Positions 28,632 to 39,500 of a stretch of 64,000 nucleotides of DNA are shown here, piece by piece. Position 1 is the stretch's first letter, and every line of letters starts with the position of its first letter. The position numbers were made by a program, and so were the translations under genes. The DNA is taken from NCBI GenBank assembly GCA_000720845.1, contig JODU01000021.1:91202-155201 (forward strand), read 5' to 3'. Under the pieces are notes generated by a model. That model was not told where the DNA came from and did not search any database. It saw only the letters and a list, made by a program, of their open reading frames with translations. This DNA is from Kitasatospora aureofaciens. Its GTDB lineage: Bacteria > Actinomycetota > Actinomycetes > Streptomycetales > Streptomycetaceae.

Positions 28632-30933
28632 TCATGGGTGGGTCGAGGGGTGGGGACCGGGCTGGGCGTAGGCGGCCAGGCGCTCGTCCAGGACCCGTGC
28701 CGCCCCGGTCATCAGCAGCTCGGCGATGCGTTCGACGTGCCGCTCGCGCCAGGGCTCCAGGGCGGTGCCGGCGACACAGCGGTTGAACGCGCCGGCCGCG
28801 GGTCCGCAGTGCACCTGGTAGTTGGCCCGCTCGGCGGGGTCCCCGTCCTGGGCGGCCCGGTTGGTGCGGGCGAAGTAGGACTTGAACAGGAGCGCCATCC
28901 GGTGCCGGGGGTCCCGCTCGGCCCGTTCGATCTCGTGGTCGCGTCCGGTGTCCCGGTAATGGGCGCACGTCTGCTTCCACACCTGGTCCAGCGGGGCGCG
29001 CAGACAGTCGCGTTCCAGCCAGGTGAGGGTGGCCTCGTCCAGGTCGTCCAGGCCGCTGTGGCCGCGGTAGAGCTGGTACAGCTTGTTGGCCCGAGCCGCG
29101 AAGAGGGTGCCCTTGCGGACCACCTGGACGCGGGAGCCGAGTTCGAACAGGTCGCCCGCGGGCGCGTACGCGGTGTCCTGGACGTCCAGGGCGGCCAGCA
29201 GGTCCTTCACGGCGTCCGAGGTGCCGGCCTCGGGCGAGCACTGGTTGACCGAGCCGGTGACCACGAAGTCGGCGCCGAGCACGAAGGCCGCCGCGACCGC
29301 CTCGGGGGTGCCCAGCCCTCCGCAGGCCCCCACCCGCAGACGGCGGGCGTAGCCGTGCTGTGCGGTCAGTCGCGCGGCGAGCGCGGCCGTGGTCGGCACC
29401 AGGGCCAGGCTGACCCCGCCGTCGGTGTGGCCGGCCGAGTCGCCCTCCACGCAGATGTCCTGCGCCACCGGCAGCCCGCGCGCCGCGTCGGCCTCGGCCC
29501 CGGTCAGCGCGCCCCCGGCGACCAGGCGCCGCAGCAGTTCCTCGGCGGGCGGCGCCATGAAGTGGGCGGCCACCTCGGGACGCGAGCACTTGGCGACCAA
29601 GGTGCGTACGGCGACGGGGGCGCCGTCCGCGGTGCGGTGGGCGCCGGTGAACCGGAAGCGGACGAGGGCAGGGGTGACGGTGGTGAAGGCGGCGGCCTCC
29701 ACGTGCCGGACGTCGTGCCGCAGCAGCAGGTCGGTCAGGGCGTCCTCGGCGCCCCGACGGGTCAGGTCGTGCAGCACGTTGACGCCGTAGCGGCCGTCGA
29801 GGCCCGGAGTGCGGGCGAGTTCGGCGAGGGCCTTGTCGACGGCGCCGAGGTCCAGTCCGCCGGCGCCGAAGTAGCCGCGTAGGCCCGCCCTTCCGAGCCG
29901 GGCGACCAGTTCCACCGAGGACACCCCGCGGAACATGCTGCCGGCGAGGTAGGCGTAGCGCACGCCGTGGTCCTGGCGGAACTCCGCGCTGCCGAGCCGG
30001 GCGGCGGCGGGGTCCCGGGCGGTTTCCGGCCCGGGGGCGACAAGAGGGGCCTCCCGGCGCACCCCCACCGGCACGGGTACGGGCTGCTGCGGCTGCGGCT
30101 GCGGCTGCGGCTGCGGCTGCGGCTGCGGCTGCGGCTGCGGCTGCGGCTGCGGCTGCGGCTGCGGCTGGGGCACCGAGTTCCCGCAGGGTCTCGTGCCAGC
30201 GCACCGGAGCCGCGATCTGCCGGGCCAGCAGGTCCGCCACGCCGTCGGCCGGATAGGGCCGGCCCGTGACGTTGGCGATCACCGGGATACGCGGTGGCCG
30301 GAATTCGACGGAATCGAGGAACGCGGCGAAGCGCTCCTGGGCGGGGCGCATGTGCCGGGAGTGGAAGGCACCGCTGGTGGCCAGCGGGACGCAGCGGGCG
30401 CCCGGGGCCGCCCGCACGGCGGCGCGGAGCGCCTTGACGCTCTCGGCCGGCCCCGACACCACCACCTGGGTGGCGGTGTTGAGGTTGGCCAGGTCGACGT
30501 CGGTGGCGCCGCTGCGGTCGAGCAGGGCTCGGACGGCGTCCGGCGACAGGCCGACCACGGCCAGCATGGCGCCGCCGTCCGCCTCACCCATCAGCTCCCC
30601 GCGCCGGCACACGATCCGAAGACCGGTCTCGAAGTCGAAACAGCCCGCGGCGAGCAGTGCGTTGTACTCGCCGAGGCTGTGTCCCGCCAGGACGTCGGGT
30701 GCGGGCCCCTCCGCCAGCGCCTGCGCACAGGCGAGCGCGTTGACCACGTACAGCGCGGGCTGGGTCCACCGGGTCCGGTTCAGCCGGCCGTCGGGGTCGT
30801 CGAGGCACAGGTCGCGCACGGACTCGCCGAGGACGCGGTCGGCGGCCGCCACGTACTCGGGGAAGCGGTCGAAGAGACCCTGCCCCATTCCGACGCGCTG
30901 TGCCCCCTGGCCGGCGAAGAGCCAGGCCCTCAC
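28632..30933 (-). CDS. Trans-acting acyltransferase / PfaD-type enoylreductase, interrupted by a frame change
   Basis: The GTG at 30933 overlaps the previous stop. The first frame gives an acyltransferase (LFAGQGAQ, GHSLGEYNAL, GAFHSRHM) that ends abruptly after RWHETLRELG, without the usual VTEFVELGPG-type ending. A 12-copy hexanucleotide repeat follows (30091-30162). After it a different frame encodes a complete, canonical PfaD-type FMN enoylreductase (EFRQDHGVRYAYLAGSMF, GACGGLGTPEA, NQCSPEAGTSDAVKDLL, DTAYAPAGDLFELGS), ending at 28632. The enoylreductase frame has its own GTG at 30173 inside the repeat flank. The AT frame stays open to 28609 but is nonsense there. GEYNAL is reminiscent of acyl hydrolases rather than malonyl ATs. 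This could be a real break, two overlapping genes, or an assembly error in the repeat. Confidence 0.85.
30091..30162. repeat. 12-copy GGCTGC hexanucleotide repeat
   Basis: Twelve perfect copies, flanked by one degenerate unit on each side. On the minus strand it reads as poly-Ala in the AT frame and as (Gln-Pro)n in the enoylreductase frame. Gain or loss of whole units cannot change frame, so the AT/ER frame change needs an additional indel near the repeat. Confidence 0.95.
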
Positions 30934-31829
30934 GCGCCCGGGCGGTGCTGGTACGGCAGCAGCACGGTGTCCTCGATGGTGCCGGACACGAAGGAACGGC
31001 CCCAGGTGCCGCCGCCCTTGCGTTCGGCGACGAACTGCCGCTCGCCCAGCGCCCGGAAGTCGGCGTCCGTGCGCTCGAGTTCGAGCAGTTCCTGGTAGGC
31101 GTCGAAGTCCTTGAGGTGGATGAGCCAGTGCAGCCGGTCCATCACGCCGAAGGTCTCCTCGTAGAGGTACGAGGTGGCGCGACCGGGCAGCTTGCGGTTG
31201 ACCTCGTTCTGCCACGCGAACGCGTACAGCCGGGCCTCCTTGCGGAACTCGTGCGAGGCCTGGCCGGTGCGGTGCAGGGTGAGCAGGGAGTTCGCGGAGT
31301 GCAGCAGCTCGGTGTCGGACTGGTCGGTCTGCAGTCTGGCCGGGTCCACCCAGAGTTCGCCGCTGTCGTGATCTTCCTCCTCGTGCACGAGCCCGTGCTG
31401 CGGGACGAGGATGCGTTCGCGCACGGAGCCCTCGACGACGGCCCGGCCCCACACACCCGCGCCGGCGTCCTCGGGCACCCGGTCGCTCTCCAGCAGGTCG
31501 ATCATCTTCTCGTCGTGATCGACCATGTGCAGGCTGATGGCGTAGTCGTTCGGGGTCTTCCAGTGGATCAGCCAGTGCACCCGGTCCTGCTTGCCGAACG
31601 CCTCCTCGTAGAAGTAGAAGGAGGCACCGTTGAGGTCGGACTGGTTCATGTAGGCGATCACGTCGGCGAAGAGCTTGCGGCCCTCGTCGCGGTGCTCGTA
31701 CTTCAGCTGGGCGCTGCGGGCGATGGTGAAGCCCGAGTTGCCCGAGTGCAGCAGTTTGTCGGCGGGCACGGGGCTCTGGGCCGACGCGGGGCTGGGACCG
31801 GCCGCGCTCCGGGCTGTCCGCTGGTCCAT
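30930..31829 (-). CDS. Duplicated-domain protein B, paralogue of the 27680-28612 gene
   Basis: 299 residues; ATG at 31829, chosen because the upstream extension has non-coding composition and because GGAAGG precedes it. It repeats the core twice: YEEAFGKQDRVHWLIHWK in the N-terminal half and YEETFGVMDRLHWLIHLK in the C-terminal half, each after an LLHSGNSG- or LLHSANSL-type strand. Its stop overlaps the GTG of the AT/ER gene, giving translational coupling. It is the first gene after an operator copy and leads the sub-operon B > AT/ER > A. Function is unknown. The conserved Glu-Glu, His and Trp could form a ligand or metal site in a dimeric alpha-beta barrel-like fold, but this is a guess. Confidence 0.75.
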   Translation of the reverse strand: MDQRTARSAAGPSPASAQSPVPADKLLHSGNSGFTIARSAQLKYEHRDEGRKLFADVIAYMNQSDLNGASFYFYEEAFGKQDRVHWLIHWKTPNDYAISLHMVDHDEKMIDLLESDRVPEDAGAGVWGRAVVEGSVRERILVPQHGLVHEEEDHDSGELWVDPARLQTDQSDTELLHSANSLLTLHRTGQASHEFRKEARLYAFAWQNEVNRKLPGRATSYLYEETFGVMDRLHWLIHLKDFDAYQELLELERTDADFRALGERQFVAERKGGGTWGRSFVSGTIEDTVLLPYQHRPGA

Positions 31830-31919
31830 GAATGGCCGTCCTTCCAGTGCGCAGGATGCGTGGCTCGTGCCGGGCCTGGGGCCGGCGCGAGCCACGCTAG
31901 GCGGACCGCCGCGCAGGGG

Positions 31920-31937
31920 CTGCACAACTTTGAGCAG
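31920..31937. promoter_or_regulatory. Cluster operator copy 3
   Basis: Minus-strand reading CTGCTCAAAGTTGTGCA. It lies 92 bp upstream of the ATG at 31829, in the 138-bp gap after the MFS gene. This implies a second promoter within the long minus-strand run. Confidence 0.7.
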
Positions 31938-31967
31938 GCCGGGGACGGTGCCGCCCGCCCGGGCAGG

Positions 31968-33527
31968 TCAGCGTGCCGTGGACGTCTCCTGCGCCGGCTC
32001 CTCGGCGGCCGGGTCGTTCTCGCGGGGCATCTCCTTGAGGAACAGGGACACCACGAGGGCGAGTCCGACCAGCAGGACGCACACCAGGAACATGTCGCCC
32101 ATGGCGTGGGCGTAGCCGTCCAGGGCGTCGCCGCGCGCCGGTTCGGGCAGCCGGTGCAGAGCCGTGACGCCCTGGTCGGCGGCGCGTGCCGCGTCCTGGC
32201 CGACGTCCGCCAGCCGGTCGGCGACCCGGCTGGTGAGGACGGTGCCGAGGACGGCGACCCCGACCGCGGACCCCATGCGCTGGAAGAAGTTGGCGGAGCT
32301 GGTGGCCGCGCCGATGTCCTGCGGCGGCACGGAGTTCTGTACGGCGGTGATGACGGGCTGCATCACCAGGCCGACTCCGGCGCCGAACAGGAAGGCGTAC
32401 AGGCCGATCTGCCAGTAGGGGGTGCCCGCGTCGACCCGGGAGAGCAGCAGCATGGTGACGACCAGGAGTGCGGAACCGGAGACGGGGAACACCTTGTACC
32501 GTCCGGTCTTGCTGATCAGCTGACCGGATGCGATGGACGTGAAGGTCAGTCCGAACATCGCGGGCAGCATGGCGAGTCCGGAGCGTGTAGACGACATGCC
32601 CATGACAGTCTGGAAGTACAGCGGCAGGTACACGATGCCGGCGAACATGGCGGCCCCGGCGAGCAGTCCGAACAGGGCTCCGACGCCGAAGACCGGATTG
32701 CGGAACAGGCGCATGGGGATGACGGGTTCGGCCGCCCGGTTCTCCGCCCACACGAACAGGGCACCGAGCACGACGGCACCGGCGGCCAGCGCCAGCGAGC
32801 CGGGCGCGGCCCAGCCGTGGGCCTCGCCGGCCCAGTTCAGGTACAGCAGGGCGCACACGACGGCACCGGCCACCAGGGCGGCGCCGGTGAAGTCGATGGT
32901 GTGCCGGCGCTGGGGACCGCGGACGCGCAGGCCGACGGCGGTGGCCACCAGGGCCAGCACCCCGACCGGCACGTTGACCAGGAAGATCCAGCGCCAGCCC
33001 GGACCGTCCGTGAACCAGCCGCCGACCAGCGGCCCGACCACGCTCGACAGGCCGAACACGGCCCCGAACAGGCCCTGGTAGCGGCCTCGGCGCTCCGGTG
33101 GCACCACGTCGGCGATCACGGCGAGCGCCAGCACGAACAGACCGCCCGCGCCGAGGCCCTGGATGCCGCGGAAGACGATGAGCTGCCCGATGCTCTGGGC
33201 CACGCCGCACAGCACGGACCCCACGACGAAGACGCCGATGGCGCACTGCACCACGGTCCGGCGGCCGTAGAGGTCGGACACCTTGCCCCACAGCGGGGTG
33301 ACCGCCATGGAGGTGACCAGGTAGACCGTGACCACCCAGGGCAGCCGTTCGAGACCACCCAGTTCACTGACGATGCTGGGCAGGGCGACACTGACGACGG
33401 TCTGGTCCAGGGCCGACAGCAGCATCCCCGCCATCACACCGGCGATGGCCAGGGCGGCCTGACGAGGAGTGGGCAGGGCCGGTGCCGCGTCCGCGGGCCC
33501 GGGGGCCGCCTCTGCGGAGTTCTCCAT
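31968..33527 (-). CDS. MFS drug exporter, DHA2 (EmrB/QacA) type
   Basis: 519 residues; ATG at 33527. About 14 hydrophobic segments can be counted. The DHA2 hallmark LDQTVVSVALPSI lies in the first membrane segment and the motif-A-like WGKVSDLYGRRTV after the second. The C-terminus is charged and cytoplasmic (PRENDPAAEEPAQETSTAR). It sits directly downstream of the 2,045-residue PKS with only 42 bp between, and is therefore likely the product exporter and a self-protection determinant. Transport substrate is inferred from context only. Confidence 0.92.
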   Translation of the reverse strand: MENSAEAAPGPADAAPALPTPRQAALAIAGVMAGMLLSALDQTVVSVALPSIVSELGGLERLPWVVTVYLVTSMAVTPLWGKVSDLYGRRTVVQCAIGVFVVGSVLCGVAQSIGQLIVFRGIQGLGAGGLFVLALAVIADVVPPERRGRYQGLFGAVFGLSSVVGPLVGGWFTDGPGWRWIFLVNVPVGVLALVATAVGLRVRGPQRRHTIDFTGAALVAGAVVCALLYLNWAGEAHGWAAPGSLALAAGAVVLGALFVWAENRAAEPVIPMRLFRNPVFGVGALFGLLAGAAMFAGIVYLPLYFQTVMGMSSTRSGLAMLPAMFGLTFTSIASGQLISKTGRYKVFPVSGSALLVVTMLLLSRVDAGTPYWQIGLYAFLFGAGVGLVMQPVITAVQNSVPPQDIGAATSSANFFQRMGSAVGVAVLGTVLTSRVADRLADVGQDAARAADQGVTALHRLPEPARGDALDGYAHAMGDMFLVCVLLVGLALVVSLFLKEMPRENDPAAEEPAQETSTAR

Positions 33528-33569
33528 GGGGGGTGCTTCCTTCCGTGGTGGTGAAGGGCGGCCCGGGTG

Positions 33570-36500
33570 CTACGGCACCCGCGCCGCCGGACCTGATTCG
33601 GGAACGCCGTCCGTCACCCGGCGGGTGACGAAGTGCAGATCGAGGATGGCGGCACGGGCGGGTGCCGGCCGGGGTTCCGTCCGCGGCACGGGAGACGTAC
33701 GGCGTTCGGCCGCCGACGGCACGGGGCCCGGGGCGGAGCCGCCGTCCGCCTTCCGGTCCAGCCACAGCCGCCGTCGGGCGTAGGCGGGCGCGGGCAGCGG
33801 CTCGCGCACCGGTACGCCCGCCGGACGCTCGGCCGGGTCGAGGGCTGAGGCGACGAGGTGGGCGTTGGTACCGCCCAGACCGAAGGAACTGACCCCCGCC
33901 ACCCGGCGCGCGGGCGGCGCCGTCCACGCCTCGGCCTCGGTCACGGGCCGGAACGGCGAGCGGGCGAAGTCGAAGCGCGGGTTGGGCGTGTCGCAGAACA
34001 GCGTGGGCGGCACCACCCCGTGCTCCAGGCTCAGCGCGACCTTGATCAGACCCGCCACGCCGGCCGCGTTCAGCAGATGACCGACGTTGGCCTTCAGACT
34101 GCCGATGCCGCAGCGGCCGTACGACTCCTCGGCGCCCGCGAAGGCGTCGGTGAGCGCCTTGAGTTCCATCGGGTCGCCGATCCGGGTGGCGGTCCCGTGC
34201 GCCTCCACCAGTCCTATCTCCTCCGCCCGGCGCCCGGCCGCGGCCAGGGCCCTGCGGACGACGTCGGTCTGCGCGACCGGGTTCGGCGTGGTCGTGCCCA
34301 TGGTGTGGCCGTCGTTGTTCACGGCGACCGCCTCGATCACCGCGTGCACGCGGTCGCCGTCGCGCAGGGCGGCCGCCAGCGGTTTCAGCAGGACGGCACC
34401 GCAGCCCTCCCCCGGCACGATGCCGTCGGCCCGCTCGTCGAAGGGACGGCAGCGGCCGGTGGGCGACAGCACGCGGGCCGCACTGAACTCCAGGTAGGGC
34501 CGCTCGTCCAGCAGGATCTCCACCCCGCCGGCCAGGGCCAGTTCCGTCTCCCCGGACAGCACGCTGCGGCACGCCAGCTGCACACTCACCAGGGAGGACG
34601 AACAGGCGCTGTCCACCACGAGGCCGGGGCCCCGGAAGTCGAAGCGGTGGGCCACCTGGGCGGCCAGGAAGTTCTGGTCGGACTGGAGGACGTCGGGGCG
34701 CAGCGGCGCGCGCAGCGGGTAGGAGGAGATCCGCCCGCCGACGAAGACGCCCACGTCCCGGCCGCGCAGTTCCTCGCCCCGGTAGCCGGCGTCGGCCAGG
34801 CAGTCGCGGGTGGCCTCCAGGAACAGCCTGATCCCCGGGTCCAGCACGGTGGCCTCGTCGTCGCCGAGCTGGAACGGCCCGGGGTCGAACAGGTCGAGAC
34901 CGTCCAGGAAGCCGCCCCACTTCCCGGTGCTGCGTCCCGGTTCGTACTCCGGGCGGTAGTGGGCCGCGGTGTCCCAGCGGTCGGCCGGTACCTCGGTGAC
35001 GGCGCAGCGGCCCTCGACCAGGTTGCGCCAGAAGGTGGCGACGTCCGGTGCGCCGGGGAACCGCCCCGCCATGCCGATGACGGCCACATGGCCGTCGGTA
35101 CGGCGGCCGGCGGGGGCCGCGGCGGCCGCCGCCGGGACAGGGAGCGGCGGCACGGCAGCGGCAGCGGCAGCGGCAGCGGGCGGGACGGGTGCCTCGGCCA
35201 CCGGGACGGGTGCCTCCGCCACCGGGACGGGCCGCGGAGCCAGGCCGAGGGACGTCAGGTGGTCGTGGAGCTGCTGCACCGAGGGGTGCTCCAGCAGCAG
35301 CGAGGGCGGCAGGCGCTTGCCGACGGCGTCCTCGACGCGTTCCAGCAGTTCCCCCAGCATCACGGACTCCACGCCGAGGTCGGTGAAGTCGGCCGTGGTG
35401 TCGAGGTCGGTCTCCGGGGTGCCGAGGACCGCGCACACCAGCGGGACCAGCCAGGCGGGGCCGCTGCCGGTGCGCGCGGGCTCCGGTGCCGGTGCCGGTT
35501 CCGGTGGCGCGGCCGGGCTCCGGTCCGTCCGGGTGTCCAGCAGGGTCTCCGCGTCGAAGGAGGCGTCCAGGGCCAGGGCCGGCAGGACGGTGCCGCCCCA
35601 GGGCATGGCGATCACCTGCTCCAGGATGCGCAGCCCCGTGGCGTCGTCGACGGTGTCCAGGCCGACGGGGGCGCAGACGTTGTCCTTCCCTCGTGCCGCG
35701 CCGCTCTCGGTCCACATCGGCCAGGCCACGGAGCGCAGGTGGGCGCCCCCGGTACGGACCCCGTGGCCGAGCAGCAGGTCCGCCGCCGCGTTGGCCGCCG
35801 CGTAGTCGGTGACGCCGACGGCGAGGCGCGGGACGAGGGCGCAGGCCGAGGAGAACGCCACGAAGAAGTCGAGCCGGTCGCCCTCGCACAGGTCGGCGAG
35901 CGTCTCCAGGCCGTCGGTCTTGGGCGCGAAGGTCGCGCGGACGGTGGCCGTGTCCTTGCCGACGAAGGCCGGCCGGCCGCCGCCCGGACCGCCGGCGCAG
36001 TGCACCACGCCTGCCAGGGGTCCCAGTTCGGACCGCACCCGGTCCAGGAAGGCACCGACGGCGGCGCGGTCGGTGAGCGGGCCGCCGTGGGCCAGGACGC
36101 GCGCGCCGAGCCGTTCCAGTCGCCGCACGCCGGCGACGGCCTCGGCTTCGGCGGCACCGAGGGCTCCCGGGGTCTCCCACCGCTCGCGGGGCGGCAGTGG
36201 CCTGCCGCCGAGCACCGCGACGGCCCGTGCTCCGCGCTCGACGAGATGGGCGGCGACCCGGGCACCGATGCCCCGGGTGCCGCCGGTGACGACGTAGGCC
36301 CGGCCCGGGTCCGGTACGAGCGGGGTGTGCCGGGCCAGGGTGGGGCGCAGGACGGGTTCGTAGCGCAGTCCGTTCCGGTGGCAGACCTCCGCGCGCCCGC
36401 CGGGCCGGTGCCACTCGCCCCAGAGCGCGGCGGCCAGCCGTTCCGGGTCGGTGGTGGGCAGGTCGGTGTCGAGGACGGTGGTGTCCAGCCGCTGGTACTC

Positions 36501-39500
36501 GGCGCCGAGGCAGCGCAGGAACCCGGCCATGCGGGCACCGGACGGACAGGGGGCGGGTCCGTCGAGGTCCTGGAGTCCTCGTACCGCTTGGAGGCCGCGC
36601 AGCCGGGCGCCGGGCCGGGCTCCGACGAGCCGGCGGATCAGCAGCAGGCGGGCGGTCCAGGGGCCGGGGGCGGCGGGGTCGGGCCGGTCGAGGTCGGTGA
36701 GGTCGATCCAGCCGGCGATCAGCGGATGGCGGGCGAGGAGTTCACTGGTGACGGCGTCGGCCTGGGCGTCGTCGCCGAACTCAGCCGCGCCGGACGGAGA
36801 GTGGCCGTCGTGTACGAGGACCGGGACGAGGGCGCCGGGCGGTGCCGTGCGGGCGAGCGCGTCGGCCACGGCTCGGGTCGCGGTGCCGTACAGGCACACC
36901 ACGGCGCCCTCGGCGGGGGCGCTCCCGTCGGCCGCCTCTCCGGTGGGCAGCCATTCGCGGCGCAGCAACTCGATGTCCCGGGCGTCCTGTGGCGAGGCCG
37001 GGGTGTCACGGCCGGGACGCGGGTCCGGGAAGGCGGCGGGTCCGCCGGCGGAGTCCTGCTCGGGGATCCAGCAGCGCATCGCGGCGAAGGGGTAGGACGG
37101 CAGGGTGGTGACGCGCGGTGCGGAGCCGGTGTACAGCCGGGTCCAGTCGACGGGCCCGCCGCTCACCCAGTGCCGCGCGAGCGCGGTGAGGTCGGGGTCC
37201 GGGCCCTCCGGCAGCAGGCGTCCCTGGGGCCGGCCGCCGTGGGGTGCGCGACCGCGTGCCGCACTCGCGGCGTCCGGGTCCCGGCCGGCGGCGAACTCCG
37301 CCAGGCGGGCGGCGGCGTCCGCCTCGTCGCCGACGACCAGGGCGAGGCGTTCGCGCAGGGGTTCACGGCCGGTCTGCAGGGTCCAGGCGACGTCGGCGAG
37401 CGGAGCCCCGTCCGGGCGGCGCAGCCAGGTGGCGAGGCGGGAGGCGGTGTCCCTGAGGCGTGCCTCGTCATGGGCGGAGAGCACGAGCAGCCGGGGCGCC
37501 GGGACGGGGGGCGGGTCCTGGCGGGCGGCGGCGGGGAACTCCTCCAGCACCACGTGGGCGATGGTCCCGCCGGCGCCGAAGGAGCTGATGCCCGCGCGGC
37601 GGGGGCGCGGGGCGCCGTCCGGTCCGGCCGGCCGGGGCCAGGGGGCGGCCCCGTCCTGGGGGCGGAAGGGCACGGCGTCCCAGTCGATGTTCGGGTTGAG
37701 GCGGTCCACGTGCAGGGTCGGGGCCAGGGTGCCGTGTTCCATCTGGAGGAGGCACTTGGTGAGCGCGGCCATGCCGGCGGCGGCCTCGGCGTGCCCGATG
37801 GTGGACTTCACCGAGCCGATGGGCAGCGACCCCGCGGGGCGGTCGTCGCCGCCGAACACCCGGGCGAGGCCGTCGATCTCGACGGGGTCCCCGAGCGCGG
37901 TGCCGGCGCCGTGCGCCTCCAGGTAGTCGATGTCTGAGGGCCGCAGCCCGGCGTCGGCGAGGGCGTCCCGGACGACCTGGCCCTGCGCGACGGGGGACGG
38001 CACGATGTAACCGTTGGTGCGTCCGGCGTGCACCATGGCGGTGCCCCGGATCACCGCGCGCACCCGGTCGCCGTCGGCCAGGGCCCGGGCCAGTGGTTTC
38101 AGCACCAGTACGCCCACCGCCTCGGCCGGCACGAACCCGTCTCCGTCCGCGCCGAAGCTGCGGCAGCGCCGGGAGGTCGAGGTCAGGGACATGAGCCGCT
38201 GCTGCACGAACTTGTTCGGGTGCAGGGAGAGGTTGACGGCCCCGGCGAGGGCGACCTCGCAGTCACCGGCGCGCAGCGCGCGGACGGCCAGGTGGAGGGC
38301 GGCCAGCGACGAGGAGCACATGGTGTCCACGGCGAGGCTGGGGCCGTGCAGGTCGAGGATGTACGAGACCCGGTTGGCGATGTTGCCGAGCGCGCCGCCG
38401 CTGTAGGCGGGGCGCCCTCGCAGGGTCTCCTCCACGCCGAAGAAGGAGTAGTCGGCGTACATGGCGCCCGCGTAGACGCCGACGCGTGACCCGTGCCGCT
38501 CGCGCAGCCGCTGCCGGGGGTGGGCGGCGTTCTCCAGGGCGGCCCATGCCGTCTCGAGGAAGAGGCGCTCGTGCGGGTCCATCAGGGCGGCGTCGCGGGG
38601 GGTGATGCCGAACAGCAGCGGGTCGAAGCGGTCGACGCCGTCGAGGAAGCCGCCGATCATCTCGTCGACGGGCCAGCCGGGGCGGTGCCGGTCGGCGGGC
38701 AGACCGGTGACGCAGTCGTGCCCGGACTCCAGGTTGGCCCAGAACGCCTCCAGGTCCCCGGCCTGCGGGAAGCGGCCCGCGACACCGATGACGGCGATCG
38801 CGCCGTCGGCCTCCTCGGCGGGGCCGGGCTCCGCGGCCGGGCCGGGCTCCGCGGCGGCTCTCGTTGCGGCGGCTCTCGTTGCGGCGGCCGGCCCGGCCGT
38901 GGTCCGCGGTCGTCCGGCGTCCGGCGCACGGCGCGGGGTGGCCCCGCAGCGGCGCACGGCGTCCTCGGCCACGTGGGCCATGTCGCCGTGTTCGAAGAAC
39001 AGGGTCCGGGTGCCGACCCCCCAGTCGTCCGCGAGCAGCCGGTTGAGTTCGCCCACCTGGAGGGAGGTGAGCCCGTACTCCACGAAGGGCGTGTGGGCGT
39101 CGAGTTCGTCCCGGGGTATCCCGGACACCTCGGCGTACCGGTCCAGGAGGGCCGTCTCCAGCTCGGCCGCCCGGGTGTCCGCCCCCGTGTCCCGAGCGGC
39201 GCCGGCGGCGGGCTCCGCCGTCGGTGGCGGCGCGGGCGCGTCGGTGGCGGTGAACGGGTACACCGGCAGGGCGACACGGGCCCGGGGGGTGTGCCAGTAG
39301 GTCTCCCAGGGCAGGTCGGCGCCCTGGGCCCACAGCCGGGCCGCGTCGGTGGCGGTGCCGGGCGCACCGGCCGGTGCCTGCCCGGCCCGTCCTGTGTGGA
39401 CGGCGGGGTCCGGGCGGCCGGCGAGGAAGGCTTCGAGCGCGGCGACGACCCCGTCCAGGTCGGGGCGTACTACGGCGAGCCGGTGCCGCATGGGCACCCT

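Noticed and set aside
28609..30180. AT reading frame staying open to 28609 and ending in ATGA with the next gene
   Set aside because: Beyond the repeat this frame encodes Arg/Pro/Gly-rich nonsense, while the alternative frame gives a textbook PfaD enoylreductase. The ATGA is taken as coincidence, and the next gene has its own GAGGAG site.
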